Assembly: GCA_021372355.1 (NCBI GenBank)
Contig: JAJFUQ010000013.1
Coordinates: 1 to 62,829 of the forward strand
Direction of reading: 5' to 3'
DNA: 62,829 bases
Origin: Nocardiaceae bacterium
GTDB lineage: Bacteria > Actinomycetota > Actinomycetes > Mycobacteriales > Mycobacteriaceae
The translations under genes and the position numbers were made by a program. Under the pieces are notes generated by a model. The model was not told where the DNA came from, did not search any database, and was given only the letters and a program-made list of their open reading frames with translations. Shown here in pieces: positions 1-10,315 of this stretch (within the stretch, counting starts at the first letter, position 1; each line of letters opens with the position of its first letter).

Positions 1-2
1 CG

Positions 3-122
3 TTCACAAACAACACCGACCGGGCAGAGGCGCTTGCGCCGTGGCTCCACGCCTACAACACTGAACGCCGTCACAGCGCACTCGGAGGCAGACCCCCGAT
101 CAGCCGACTGTCACCAACGTAG
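3..122 (+). pseudogene. IS481-type transposase, C-terminal fragment
   Basis: The open frame enters from the left edge and stops at TAG 120-122. It encodes about 39 residues, including YNTERRHSALGG followed by RPPISRL, the conserved end of the integrase core region in IS481-family transposases. Only the C-terminus lies in the window, so the gene may be whole upstream or may be a remnant. It is followed directly by a second, unrelated and degenerate IS481 copy, which suggests nested or tandem insertions. Family level is secure; completeness cannot be judged. Confidence 0.75.
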
Positions 123-140
123 TGGCCGGGTACACCTAGG

Positions 141-976
141 CTCACCCGCGAACCGAAGAAACGCCCGAAAAGCTCCAGCATCCGGTTCCAAGCAGAACAA
201 CCGAACGAACGTGGCAGTCCGACTTCACCCACTACCGACTCGCCGGCGGCCGCGACACCGAAATCATCACCTGGCTCGACGACCACTCCCGCATGGCACT
301 ACACGTCTCCGCGCACCAACGCATCACTGCGACCCTCGTGCTCGCCACGTTCCGCAAAGCCGCGGCACAAAACGGATATCCCGCCTCCACACTCACCGAC
401 AACGGCATGGTCTACACCGTGCGCCACGCCACCGGAAAGGCGGACGTACCCAACTCGAGAACGAACTGCGGCACCGCAACATCAAGCAGAGAAACTCGCG
501 CCCGCACCACCCCACGACATGCGGCAAAGTCGAACGCTTTAACAAACCCTCAAGAAATGGCTGCGCGCTCAACCGGCACAACCCGCCACACTCGCAGAAC
601 TGCAAGCCTTGATCGATCGGTTCGTCCACGACTACAACACACGACGCCCGCACCGATCCTTACCGCACCACGCGACCCCGCAGCGGCCTACCAAGCCCGC
701 CCCACAGCCGCACCCGGCACCGACCGCACAGGCGAAACGCACGACCGGATCCGGCACGACCGAGTCGATCGCGACGGCAAACTCACCCTCCGCATCAACG
801 GCAAACTGCACCACATCGGAATGGGACGAACCCACGCCCGAACCCGCGTCCTCATGCTCGTCCAGGACCTCGACGTGCACATCATCAACGCCGTGACCGG
901 CGAATTCATCCGCGAACTCACCATCGACACCAGCCGGAACTACCAACCCCAGAAACGGAAAAAGACCGAACCCTAA
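141..976 (+). pseudogene. IS481-family transposase, degenerate with several frameshifts
   Basis: Conserved transposase segments appear in order but in changing frames. EPKKRPKSSSIRFQAEQPNE is read near 150-208; WQSDFTHYRLAGG through LTDNGMVYTVR in a second frame to about 440; LENELRHRNIKQRNSRPHH and GKVERFNK in a third to about 545; LAELQALIDRFVHDYNTRR in the starting frame to about 690; and GKLHHIGMGRTHARTRVL to the stop TAA 974-976. At least four frameshifts are needed, so no intact DDE transposase can be made. The N-terminal helix-turn-helix part is absent. The copy lies against tRNA-Ser. It is most likely an old, inactive insertion; sequencing error could explain one shift but hardly four. 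Confidence 0.85.
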
Positions 977-991
977 ACTAGGGTTCGGTCT
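963..991 (+). terminator. Perfect hairpin at the end of the IS481 remnant
   Basis: A 12-bp perfect stem (AGACCGAACCCT paired with AGGGTTCGGTCT) with a 5-nt loop overlaps the transposase stop codon. It has no U-tract. It may act as a terminator or shield the element from outside transcription. Confidence 0.6.
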
Positions 992-1014
992 GTCCGGGAT
1001 GTCGTGAGACATCA
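991..1014 (+). repeat. Probable right terminal repeat of the IS481 remnant
   Basis: The segment starts TGTCCGGG and carries the dyad GATGTC-gtga-GACATC, which resembles the ends of actinobacterial IS481-type elements. It stops six bases before the 3' end of tRNA-Ser. A matching left end was not found, in keeping with a decayed element. Confidence 0.5.
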
Positions 1015-1019
1015 CGCGG

Positions 1020-1104
1020 CGGAGGATAGGGGATTTGAACCCCTGAGGGCGTTAACCCAACCCGCGTTCCAGGCGAGCGCCATAGGCCACTAGGCGAATC
1101 CTCC
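1020..1104 (-). tRNA. tRNA-Ser(GGA)
   Basis: Read on the minus strand this folds as a class II tRNA. The 7-bp acceptor stem is GGAGGAT/ATCCTCC, the anticodon loop is CTGGAAC with anticodon GGA at 1068-1070, a long variable arm follows, and the T-arm contains GGTTCAAATCC. The discriminator base is G, as usual for serine. CCA is not encoded. It reads UCC and UCU codons. Confidence 0.95.
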
Positions 1105-1111
1105 GCGGATG

Positions 1112-1117
1112 AGCATA
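1112..1117 (-). promoter_or_regulatory. -10 element of tRNA-Ser
   Basis: On the minus strand TATGCT lies seven bases before the first tRNA base, a normal -10 position for transcription starting at or just before the mature 5' end. No clear -35 is visible. Confidence 0.55.
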
Positions 1118-1183
1118 CCCGGTGGATCGGTCAGGTACGGACTGGGGGATCTGCCCCGATCTGAGTCGCAAGTTGCTCGCTTG

Positions 1184-1774
1184 TCAGAAGTTGACGATCT
1201 TTCCGTAGACAGCCACCAAATCGTCGGTCGCCTGTGTCGAGACTTTGACTATCGAGTACGACCGAAGGCTCGCCATTCCTAGGCACGAGTCCACGTGCAC
1301 GTCGAGTCCATGAATGTTGATCGAGCCGAAACCGTTGCGGATATCCTTCTCGCCGAGGTTTAGATCAACGACCTGGCCAGGTTCCACCGAAACGTTGACG
1401 AAAGGGCTCACCGTGAGGTTTGTCCCTCCGATAGTCGTTGAGGCACCGGTTCCGGCAGTGTTGAGGTTGACGTTGCAGCCGATCTGATAGCCGGACTTCA
1501 GGGTTACCGACTTGATCGGGGCTCCGGAGCCTCCGAGTGTCGCAAATGCACGGTTGGTGACTATTGCCTCGCGAGTCGTCAGGGCCGCATTAATGGATCG
1601 AACCACATTAACGACTTCTCGATCGCCCCCGACTGTGACCCTCCAGCCATCGTCGGTCGCAATGACCCGTTTATGTGGTGGGAGGAGTTGGTCCGCGGCG
1701 GAGGCCGGAGCTGCCACCGCGGCTACAACCGATAATGCTGCGCACCCGACAACTGCGAACGCTTTGGCTTTCAA
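1184..1774 (-). CDS. MspA-family outer-membrane porin, secreted
   Basis: The product is 196 residues. The start is TTG 1774 because GGGAGGA lies six bases upstream and a typical signal peptide follows at once (KAKAFAVVGCAALSV through APASA, cleavage before ADQ). The mature part shows MspA hallmarks: DGWRVTVGGDRE, an internal LKSGYQIGCN strand, NLTVSPFVNVSVEPGQVVDLNLG, and the C-terminal YGKIVNF. In mycobacteria such proteins form octameric pores for small hydrophilic solutes in the mycolate outer membrane. It stands alone and is divergent from the SRP RNA. Sequence resemblance is at family level; pore function is inferred. Confidence 0.85.
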   Translation of the reverse strand: MKAKAFAVVGCAALSVVAAVAAPASAADQLLPPHKRVIATDDGWRVTVGGDREVVNVVRSINAALTTREAIVTNRAFATLGGSGAPIKSVTLKSGYQIGCNVNLNTAGTGASTTIGGTNLTVSPFVNVSVEPGQVVDLNLGEKDIRNGFGSINIHGLDVHVDSCLGMASLRSYSIVKVSTQATDDLVAVYGKIVNF

Positions 1775-2057
1775 CTGAAGTCCTCCCAACTTAAACAAAA
1801 GGCAATATTTGTAGCTTGATGGGAACTTCCATACGTTAGGTAACGACCCCATGAGGAATGCGCAACGACTTAGCGGCAACGGCTGCAACACGGGACCCGT
1901 GTATATCGGCTGACCGACAGTGCGACGACGACCGGACGTTGCATGTGCATCCCAGCTGGTGGTGGCAGCGTCCGACAAACGCGCCGCAGCGCTGGCCCCT
2001 CGACCAGTGCCCCGCCACCGTGCCGGACCCCCAAGAATCGGTGCGAGTAAGTACCGC
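1775..2057. other. Intergenic region between porin and SRP RNA
   Basis: This stretch holds the porin's ribosome binding site (1781-1787) and an unusually AT-rich leader (about 1785-1815). No convincing coding frame or structured RNA was seen in the rest. Confidence 0.5.
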
Positions 2058-2063
2058 TACACT
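2058..2063 (+). promoter_or_regulatory. -10 element of the SRP RNA
   Basis: TACACT ends seven bases before G2071, the predicted 5' end of the RNA, which is the expected distance for transcription starting there. Confidence 0.55.
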
Positions 2064-2070
2064 CGACCGT

Positions 2071-3543
<1,473 letters not shown>

Positions 3544-3636
3544 GCCTTTGGTCCCGGGCTTTCCCAGCCTTGGACTCTGCTCTCTCGGACCGCGACTCGC
3601 GCATGCTGCTCCTAGTCGGCATGACGAGGAGCGCGA

Positions 3637-4980
3637 GTGGACGGCGAAGTTCGGATCGACCGGGCCAGCCCGGGCGATCTCGCCATGGAATCGCTGGGCA
3701 CTCGTCGGATGCCGGAACAGTTTGGCGCGATCCTGATCCTCGACGCCGGAGAAGGATTCGACATCTCGATCGCTGAGGCGCGGTTGGCGGAACGCGTACG
3801 AGCGATTCCGAGATTCCGGCAAATGCTGGTCTCGGTGCCGCGATTGCAGGGTCGACCGATCTGGGTCGACGACACCGCGTTCGACCCCGCGCGGCATATC
3901 CGGCATCGCACGTGTCCCGGTCCTGGTGACGAGCGCGCTCTACTCGATCTCGCCGCAGAGTTGGTGTGCCGGCCACTCACCGCAGACCGGCCGCTATGGA
4001 GCGCCACCTTCGTCACCGGTCTCGCCGGCGGCAAAGTCGGTCTTGTCGTCGTTGTCGACCACGTGGTCTCGGACGGCATAGGTGGAGTCGCCGTCCTGGG
4101 CTCCCTTGTCGATGGTGCGGCGGCGGCAACGGACCAACCGTCCCCGCGGCGTCGCCCGACGGCGGCCGAACTGCGGAAAGACGCTTGTCGAACGTGGCTG
4201 CAGATGGTGCGTCAGACGCCCACGGCGATCCGAGGTCTTGCAGCGTCACTCCGGTCGGCGAAGCGCGTCCGACCCGCTCGCGCCGCCGACTGCTCGCTGC
4301 TGACCGTAACCGGTTCCAAGCGCACGTTTTCGGTGGTCCGCGGCGACCTCGAAGCGATTCGTGCACACGCACACCGCCGTGGCGCCACCGTCAACGACGC
4401 GGTGTTGGCGGCGATCGGCGGGGCGTTGCGAACCCTGCTGGCTCACCGAGGCGAGCAGATCGACGAGTTCGTCGTGTCGGAACCGGTCTCGATCCGTGCC
4501 GCGGCGACGACCGGTGCCCTGGGCAATCGGGTCAATGACATGCTGGTCGCCGTGCCCGCAGCCGGGGCGGCAAGATTGGGCGATATCGCGAGCCGGACGC
4601 GCGCGGCGAAGGCGGCGTCTGCCGTCGGAGTCGGTTCGTTCGTATGGCTGTCCGCCGTTATCCGCATCGCCGCGTGGACGGGGCTCATGCGTTGGTATCT
4701 CAATCGCCAGCACATGATCCACACCGTGGTCTCGAACGTCCGGGGTCCGCAGAATGCGCTGACCTTCGCGGACCATGGCATCACCGACATCGTCCCGATC
4801 TCGGTTGCCGAGGCCTGGAACGTGACGGTGACCTTCGTGGTGTTCTCGTACGCGGGCAGACTGACGATCACCGTGACCGCTGACCCGGAGCACCTCCGTG
4901 ACCTGGACATTCTCGAGGCGGCACTGCGTACTGAACTTGCGCTTCTCGAGGGCGCAACCACCGATGAGGCGCGCCGTTAG
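3637..4980 (+). CDS. WS/DGAT-type acyltransferase
   Basis: The 447-residue protein has the condensation-type fold of wax ester synthase/diacylglycerol acyltransferases, which join acyl-CoA to an alcohol or diacylglycerol. The active-site motif is DHVVSDG (H142, D146): the second His of the usual HHxxxDG is kept but the first is Asp. NDVV-like and NVRGP segments (VVSNVRGPQ near residue 367) fit the C-terminal WS_DGAT domain. The start is GTG 3637 with GAGGA six bases upstream. The TAG stop is shared with the presumed -10 of the next gene. Whether it stores lipid or makes another ester is not shown by the sequence. Confidence 0.85.
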   Translation: MDGEVRIDRASPGDLAMESLGTRRMPEQFGAILILDAGEGFDISIAEARLAERVRAIPRFRQMLVSVPRLQGRPIWVDDTAFDPARHIRHRTCPGPGDERALLDLAAELVCRPLTADRPLWSATFVTGLAGGKVGLVVVVDHVVSDGIGGVAVLGSLVDGAAAATDQPSPRRRPTAAELRKDACRTWLQMVRQTPTAIRGLAASLRSAKRVRPARAADCSLLTVTGSKRTFSVVRGDLEAIRAHAHRRGATVNDAVLAAIGGALRTLLAHRGEQIDEFVVSEPVSIRAAATTGALGNRVNDMLVAVPAAGAARLGDIASRTRAAKAASAVGVGSFVWLSAVIRIAAWTGLMRWYLNRQHMIHTVVSNVRGPQNALTFADHGITDIVPISVAEAWNVTVTFVVFSYAGRLTITVTADPEHLRDLDILEAALRTELALLEGATTDEARR

Positions 4981-4983
4981 GAT
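4978..4983 (+). promoter_or_regulatory. -10 of a leaderless promoter, overlapping a stop codon
   Basis: TAGGAT begins with the TAG stop of the WS/DGAT gene and ends seven bases before ATG 4991. No Shine-Dalgarno sequence is present, so a transcript starting at the ATG is likely. Confidence 0.5.
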
Positions 4984-4990
4984 CGGCTGC

Positions 4991-5572
4991 ATGACTGTGA
5001 CGCTGAACATCGTTGGTGACGCCGAGGCGGATGCCCTCCTGTCGAGCGATCCGCTCGCGTTGCTCATCGGGATGCTGTGCGACCAGCAGTATCCGATGGA
5101 GGCCGCGTTCGCGGCACCGAAGAAGATCGCCGACCGAATGGGTGGCCTCGACGTTCACCGGATCGCCGAGTCGGACGTCGACGAGTTCGCGTCGATGTGC
5201 TCGGTACCGCCCGCGATCCATCGCTACCCAGGCTCGATGGCGAAGCGCATTCACGAGTTGTGCCACGTCCTCATCGACCGCTACGACAGCTCGCCGGCGG
5301 CCATCTGGACCGAAGGCGATCCGGACGGCAAAGAGGTGCTCAAGCGCCTGAAGGCTCTGCCGGGCTACGGCGACCAGAAAGCGCGCATCTTCCTCGCGAT
5401 CCTCGGCAAGCAGTACGAGGTCGAGCCGGCCGGCTGGCGTCAGGCTGCCGGAGACTACGGACTCGAGGGCTCGCGCCGCTCGGTTGCGGACGTGACGGAC
5501 GCGCAGTCGCTTCAGGAAGTCCGTGCGTTCAAGAAGGAAGCGAAAGCTGCCGCCAAAGCCGCGAAAGGCTAA
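4991..5572 (+). CDS. HhH-GPD family base-excision repair protein
   Basis: The product is 193 residues. It has the helix-hairpin-helix signature LPGYGDQKARIFLAIL, with the hairpin at residues 123-130, preceded by the LLIGMLCDQQYPMEAAF helix. It resembles the short actinobacterial HhH-GPD subfamily (TIGR03252 type) often mislabelled HesB-like. The C-terminus is lysine/alanine-rich (KKEAKAAAKAAKG). No FeS cysteine cluster is visible. Its stop overlaps by four bases the stop of the convergent MMPL gene. A role in removing damaged bases is inferred from the family; the substrate is unknown. Confidence 0.8.
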   Translation: MTVTLNIVGDAEADALLSSDPLALLIGMLCDQQYPMEAAFAAPKKIADRMGGLDVHRIAESDVDEFASMCSVPPAIHRYPGSMAKRIHELCHVLIDRYDSSPAAIWTEGDPDGKEVLKRLKALPGYGDQKARIFLAILGKQYEVEPAGWRQAAGDYGLEGSRRSVADVTDAQSLQEVRAFKKEAKAAAKAAKG

Positions 5573-7935
5573 GCGTCCGTCGAGGCTTTATCTTCCTCAG
5601 TGGTCTTGGAGTCTTCAGAAGCCTCGTCGTCCTCGGAGACTTCTTCCGCCGGAGGCTTCGCCGCCTCGCGGTGGATCGCGGGAGGCGTCTCCTCGGTCAG
5701 GCCGATTCGATCGTGGAGCCAGGTCAGCGGCTTGGGCGCCCACCAGTTGAAGCGGCCCATCAGACGCATCAGTGCGGGCACGAGGATGCCGCGGATGATC
5801 GTCGCGTCGGCCAGGACGGTCAGCGTCATGCCGAGGCCGAACAGCTGAATGAACGACACTTTCGACGTCACCATCGTGAAGAAGACGACGGCCATCAGCG
5901 CGGCGGCGGCGGTGATGATTCGTCCGGTGCGGGCCAAACCCATCGCGAGCGCGTGCGTGTTGTCCGCTGACGTCCGATGCGACTTCAGCCATTCCTCACG
6001 CACACGGGAGAGAACGAAGACCTCGTAGTCCATCGACATACCGAATGAGAGACAGAACATGAGAATCGTCATCGTCGGTACGAGATAGCCGGTGACGGTG
6101 AGATCGAGCAGGCTCGCGCCGTGGCCATCCTGGAAGATCCACACCATCGCACCGAACGCGGCGGTCAGCGAGAACGTATTCAGCACGATCGCCTTGATCG
6201 GCAGCGCAATACTGCCCGTGAACAAGAACAACAGGATGAACGTCGAGGTCGCGATGAGCGCGATCGCGAGCGGGAGTTTGCCGGTCAGCGCGTCGATGAC
6301 GTCCTGGTTGGAGGCCGCCTGACCGCCGAACAGGACGGTGCTGGGTGCCTTGACGTCCCGCAGCGCATCCAATTGCTCCGAAGCTTCGGGGGAGTACGGG
6401 TCGTACGACGTCGCGATCGAGAGGTAAGTGCCCTCGGTCTTCTGTGGTGCGGACCCCGGCGCTTGTTGCGGTGGAATCGGCGCTCGTGTGCCCTCCGGTG
6501 GCAGCATCTGGGTGACCTCACGCGTGCCGTCGACATAGGTGCCGTCGATCGATTTCACCTCGGTCACGCCCTTGACCCGCGAGAGCTCGGCGGCGTACGC
6601 GCCGATCGCGGTCGAGTCACCCGTGTAGCTCGGCAGCACCGCACTGACGGAGCCGGCTGCTCCGTGGGAGTACTTGTCGCGCAGCACGTCTCCGACTTGG
6701 CGGCTCGTGCTCGACGGGGGCAGGGCTCGGTCGTCCGGGCTACCGAAACGTGCCGACAGGAATGGGGAACCGATCACCAGCAGGAGACCGATCACCACGA
6801 CGGCGATCGGCAGCGCGAACCGGGTTACGAAGTTGACCGTCTTGTACCAAAGGCTCTTCTCCGGCACGAATACCGGATGTTCCGGCTTGCCCATCATCTT
6901 GCGGAAGGGCGCCCGGATGTCGAGTCGATTGACCCATTGGCCGAGAAGGATGAGAGCGGCCGGGAGAACGATCATCGATGCCAGGGCGGCGGCCGCCACG
7001 ACCGCCAGGCCGGCGTAGGCGAACGACTTGAGGAAGTAGACCGGGAAGACCAGCAGCGACGCGAGACCGAGAGCGACCGTCACCGCGGAGAACAGAACCG
7101 TGCGACCGGCCGTTTCGATCGAGCGGATGACGGCGGCGCGTTCGGTCAGGCCGTTCGCGAGTTCCTCGCGATATCGGCTGACGATGAAGAGGCTGTAGTC
7201 GATTCCCAGCGCGAGACCCATACCGGTCGTCATGTTCAGCGCGTATGTCGAGACGTCGGTGACTTCGCTCATCAATCGAAGGATCGCCATCGTGGAGAAG
7301 ATGGAGAAGACACCGACGATGAGCGGCAACCACATGGCGACGAAGCTGCCGAACACCAGGAGCAGCAGGACTGCGGTGATCGGCACAGCGATCATTTCCG
7401 CGATGAAGAGGTCCTTGCCGATTCGACCGTTCAACTCGTCGGACGCAACGATGCCGCCGGCTCGGACGGTGACGCCGTCCTTGGTCCCGGTTATCGGTTT
7501 GACCAGGGCCGCGGCGGTGCGCGGGCCATTGCGATCGTCGCCGCCGATGCGCGCGGTGATGAGCGCGCTCGAACCGTCGTCGGCGCGGAGGCCGGACGCT
7601 GCGGCCGGGTCCGTCCAATAGGACTGCACGCTGCTGACGTCTGGCGACTTCTTGAGCTCGTCCACGATGTCGACGGCTCGGGTTTTCGCCGCCGGACTGT
7701 CGATCCCGCCGTCGGCGGTGACCAAGAGAATGAGGTTTGCGCCGCCGGCCTTGAGCTGGTCGGACATGAGCTGGGCCGCGCGGGTTGACTCAGCGTTGCT
7801 GGTCGTGAAGCCGCCACCGCTGAGGTATTTCGCCACGGAGACCCCGTAGATGCCCGCGGCGATCATGACGATAAGCGTTCCGACCAGCACAGATCGCGGG
7901 AATCTGATCGCTGCAGACGCTAGTCGAGAGAGCAC
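5569..7935 (-). CDS. MMPL/RND-family lipid or drug exporter
   Basis: The protein has 788 residues in two repeats of one transmembrane helix, a large periplasmic loop and five clustered helices. Each repeat carries the family Asp-Tyr pair for proton coupling: D246-Y247 in LGIDYSLFIVSRYREE and D636-Y637 in MSMDYEVFVLSRVREE. The first helix is LVGTLIVMIAAGIYGVSVA. The tail after about residue 745 is acidic and cytoplasmic. The start is GTG 7935 with TACGCT seven bases upstream and no SD. MMPL proteins export lipids or hydrophobic compounds in Mycobacteriales. No lipid synthesis genes adjoin it closely, so the cargo is unknown. Confidence 0.88.
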   Translation of the reverse strand: MLSRLASAAIRFPRSVLVGTLIVMIAAGIYGVSVAKYLSGGGFTTSNAESTRAAQLMSDQLKAGGANLILLVTADGGIDSPAAKTRAVDIVDELKKSPDVSSVQSYWTDPAAASGLRADDGSSALITARIGGDDRNGPRTAAALVKPITGTKDGVTVRAGGIVASDELNGRIGKDLFIAEMIAVPITAVLLLLVFGSFVAMWLPLIVGVFSIFSTMAILRLMSEVTDVSTYALNMTTGMGLALGIDYSLFIVSRYREELANGLTERAAVIRSIETAGRTVLFSAVTVALGLASLLVFPVYFLKSFAYAGLAVVAAAALASMIVLPAALILLGQWVNRLDIRAPFRKMMGKPEHPVFVPEKSLWYKTVNFVTRFALPIAVVVIGLLLVIGSPFLSARFGSPDDRALPPSSTSRQVGDVLRDKYSHGAAGSVSAVLPSYTGDSTAIGAYAAELSRVKGVTEVKSIDGTYVDGTREVTQMLPPEGTRAPIPPQQAPGSAPQKTEGTYLSIATSYDPYSPEASEQLDALRDVKAPSTVLFGGQAASNQDVIDALTGKLPLAIALIATSTFILLFLFTGSIALPIKAIVLNTFSLTAAFGAMVWIFQDGHGASLLDLTVTGYLVPTMTILMFCLSFGMSMDYEVFVLSRVREEWLKSHRTSADNTHALAMGLARTGRIITAAAALMAVVFFTMVTSKVSFIQLFGLGMTLTVLADATIIRGILVPALMRLMGRFNWWAPKPLTWLHDRIGLTEETPPAIHREAAKPPAEEVSEDDEASEDSKTTEEDKASTDA

Positions 7936-7942
7936 GTTCGTC

Positions 7943-7948
7943 AGCGTA
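7943..7948 (-). promoter_or_regulatory. -10 of a leaderless promoter for the MMPL gene
   Basis: On the minus strand TACGCT ends seven bases before GTG 7935, and no SD is seen. Confidence 0.45.
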
Positions 7949-8020
7949 CTCGTGATCTTGAGCGCGACCCCACGGTCCGAAAAATGGACAGCCCCCTCTC
8001 AGAATGTCACCGAGTGCGGC

Positions 8021-8026
8021 TAGCCT
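8021..8026 (+). promoter_or_regulatory. -10 of a leaderless promoter for dnaX
   Basis: TAGCCT ends seven bases before GTG 8034. This supports the chosen dnaX start over GTG/ATG codons further upstream. Confidence 0.45.
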
Positions 8027-8033
8027 CTTGTCC

Positions 8034-10040
8034 GTGGCTCTGTACCGGAAGTATCGACCTGCGACCTTCGGTGAAGTCGTCGGCCAAGAGCATGTCACGG
8101 AGCCGTTGTGCACCGCGCTCGATGCCGGTCGGATCAATCACGCGTACCTCTTTTCCGGACCGCGCGGCTGTGGCAAGACGTCCTCGGCGCGCATCCTCGC
8201 CCGCTCGCTGAACTGTGAACAGGGCCCGACGTCGACGCCGTGCGGAACGTGCCAGTCGTGCGTTGCGTTGGCGCCCGGTGGTCCGGGCAACCTCGACGTC
8301 ACCGAACTCGACGCGGCCAGTCACAACGGTGTCGACGATGCCCGTGAACTGCGCGATCGCGCGTTCTACGTGCCGAGCGAGTCGCGCTATCGCGTCTTCA
8401 TCATCGACGAGGCGCACATGGTCACGACGGCCGCGTTCAACGCGCTGCTGAAGGTCGTCGAAGAGCCGCCAGAGCATCTCATCTTCATCTTCGCAACGAC
8501 CGAGCCGGACAAGGTTCTCGCGACCATCCGCTCGCGAACGCATCACTACCCCTTCCGCCTGCTGGCGCCGTCGACGATGCGGGGTCTGCTCGAGAAGGTC
8601 TGTGCCTCCGAGAACGTCCAGGTTGACGATGCGGTCTATCCGCTCGTCATTCGCGCCGGCGGGGGTTCGCCGCGTGACTCGCTGAGCGTCCTCGACCAGT
8701 TGCTCGCGGGCGCCGGAGCCGACGGCGTGACCTATCAGCGGGCGCTCAGTCTGCTCGGTGCGACGGACACGGCACTGATCGATGCCGCCGTGGACGCGCT
8801 GGCCACCTCGAACGGCGCGAGCCTGTTCGGCGTCGTCCAGGCAGTCGTCGAATCCGGACACGATCCGCGCCGATTCGCGACGGATCTCCTGGGTCGCATG
8901 CGTGACCTCATTCTCATGCAGGCCGTTCCGGATGCTGGCGAGCGTGGTCTCGTCGATGCACCGGCGGACGTTCTCGAGCGCATGACTGCCGACGTGAAGC
9001 GGTTCGGCCCGGCGACGCTCGCTCGGTACGCGGAACTCCTGCACGACGGGCTCTCGGACATTCGTGGTGCGACCGCGCCCCGCCTGCTGCTCGAAGTGAT
9101 CTGTGCGCGCATGCTTCTGCCGTCTGCGTCGGATGCGGAAACTGCCGTTCTCCAGCGCCTCGAACGGCTCGAGGCCGGTGGAGTCGTCGCGCGACCGGCT
9201 GCTTCGGCCGTCGCTCCGGTGGAGACGTCGGCATCCATCGCGGGTCGCCAGTTCGTCCGCGCTTCGGACCGTCCGGCGGAGCCGGCCCCGAAGCCGGTGG
9301 AACCGGCCAAGCCCGTGGTGCCGCCAGTCGAATCGGCCAAGCCGGTCGAGCCGGTCGAACCCGTTAAGCCGGTCGAACCGCCGAGGCGATCCGAGCCGAC
9401 GCCCGAACCGCCCAAACGCCCGGAACCGGTGAAGCGTCCGGAACCGGCGCCCGAACCTCCGCGCGTTCCGCAGCCGGCCACCGAGCCGCCACCTGCGCCG
9501 ACGTTGTCCGGCGATGTGGAAGTCGTTCGGACGAACTGGCTCAAGGTGCGCGACGCCATGCCGCAGGGCATGTTGAGAACGATGATGGGTTCGTTGTCGC
9601 CCGTCTCGTTGGAGCAGGGAATCCTCGTCATCGGTGGCAACGGCGCACAGCGACTGGCTGAGCCGCGGCACGCGGAGCAGATTCGAACCGCGGTCAAGCA
9701 GGTATGCGGACTCGACGTGGGGATTCAGCCCGGCACCGGACCAGTGACCGCTGCCCCGAGGCGTCCCGCTCCGCAGGCATCAGCAGGACCGAGTGCCGGA
9801 GACCGTGGGCGTCGAGAGTTTGTGCGCCCCTCGCGGTCGGCGGCGCCCGCCGCAGCGCCGATCTCGTCTCACGATCCCGAGGACCCGGGTCCCATGGAAC
9901 CGCCGGAGGAGCCTGAGCCGGACGAGTCGTACGACGCCTACGAGTCGGTTGACCAGCCGAGTCAGGCGCGTCAGGACCCGATGGACATGGCGATTTCCGA
10001 GGTCAAAAAGGTGCTCGGCGGAAAGGTCATCGGTAGCTGA
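8034..10040 (+). CDS. dnaX: DNA polymerase III subunit gamma/tau
   Basis: The 668-residue clamp-loader ATPase starts at GTG 8034, giving VALYRKYRPATF, the usual N-terminus. Walker A is GPRGCGKTS (K48), the zinc cysteines are C61, C70, C73 and C76, and Walker B is IIDEAH (D125-H128). The AAA+ part runs to about residue 365. A long Pro/Glu-rich linker (about 410-490, with repeats such as KPVEPVEP) leads to a tau-like C-terminal domain and an acidic tail. No slippery A-rich frameshift signal is obvious, so a separate gamma form is not predicted from sequence. It loads the beta sliding clamp and ties the polymerases to the helicase. Confidence 0.96.
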   Translation: MALYRKYRPATFGEVVGQEHVTEPLCTALDAGRINHAYLFSGPRGCGKTSSARILARSLNCEQGPTSTPCGTCQSCVALAPGGPGNLDVTELDAASHNGVDDARELRDRAFYVPSESRYRVFIIDEAHMVTTAAFNALLKVVEEPPEHLIFIFATTEPDKVLATIRSRTHHYPFRLLAPSTMRGLLEKVCASENVQVDDAVYPLVIRAGGGSPRDSLSVLDQLLAGAGADGVTYQRALSLLGATDTALIDAAVDALATSNGASLFGVVQAVVESGHDPRRFATDLLGRMRDLILMQAVPDAGERGLVDAPADVLERMTADVKRFGPATLARYAELLHDGLSDIRGATAPRLLLEVICARMLLPSASDAETAVLQRLERLEAGGVVARPAASAVAPVETSASIAGRQFVRASDRPAEPAPKPVEPAKPVVPPVESAKPVEPVEPVKPVEPPRRSEPTPEPPKRPEPVKRPEPAPEPPRVPQPATEPPPAPTLSGDVEVVRTNWLKVRDAMPQGMLRTMMGSLSPVSLEQGILVIGGNGAQRLAEPRHAEQIRTAVKQVCGLDVGIQPGTGPVTAAPRRPAPQASAGPSAGDRGRREFVRPSRSAAPAAAPISSHDPEDPGPMEPPEEPEPDESYDAYESVDQPSQARQDPMDMAISEVKKVLGGKVIGS

Positions 10041-10140
10041 GCGCCGATCTCAAGATCACGAGAAGTTATCGAATTCGATCATGGGTGTGACGAAAGTCGT
10101 TTACCGTTAACTCCGCTACGCATGAGCTTGAGGAGTTCCC

Positions 10141-10302
10141 ATGTTGTTCGGCATCGACGTCATCGGCCTGATCATCAACGCTGTCCCGATCCTGCCGCGG
10201 ACGGTCATTCTCGGCCTTCCGCCGGCCGCGGCCGACATTGGTACGTGGGGTGGCTGCATCCAGGTCTACGGCCTGACCGCCCTGCAGTGTCAGGGCCTGT
10301 AA
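10141..10302 (+). CDS. Orphan small protein, 53 residues
   Basis: ATG 10141 has GAGGAG five bases upstream, and the frame ends with TAA 10300-10302 just before a perfect terminator. The protein begins with a hydrophobic stretch (MLFGIDVIGLIINAVPIL), continues through LGLPPAAADIG and ends with two cysteines, C39 in WGGC and C50 in LQCQGL, which could form a disulfide. It has almost no charged residues. It sits alone between dnaX and a convergent tetR gene. I do not recognise a family. It could be a membrane-associated or exported peptide; no function is assigned. The strong SD and terminator argue that it is real. Confidence 0.7.
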   Translation: MLFGIDVIGLIINAVPILPRTVILGLPPAAADIGTWGGCIQVYGLTALQCQGL

Positions 10303-10315
10303 CCCGTTGACTTAT

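Noticed and set aside
5921..7788. Long open frames on the plus strand inside the MMPL gene
   Set aside because: They are GC-skew shadows rich in Arg, Asp and Gly with no family features; the minus-strand MMPL protein explains the region.
9250..9500. Short Pro/Glu/Lys repeats in dnaX as a possible tandem-repeat locus
   Set aside because: They are a low-complexity protein linker common in actinobacterial DnaX, not a DNA repeat array.
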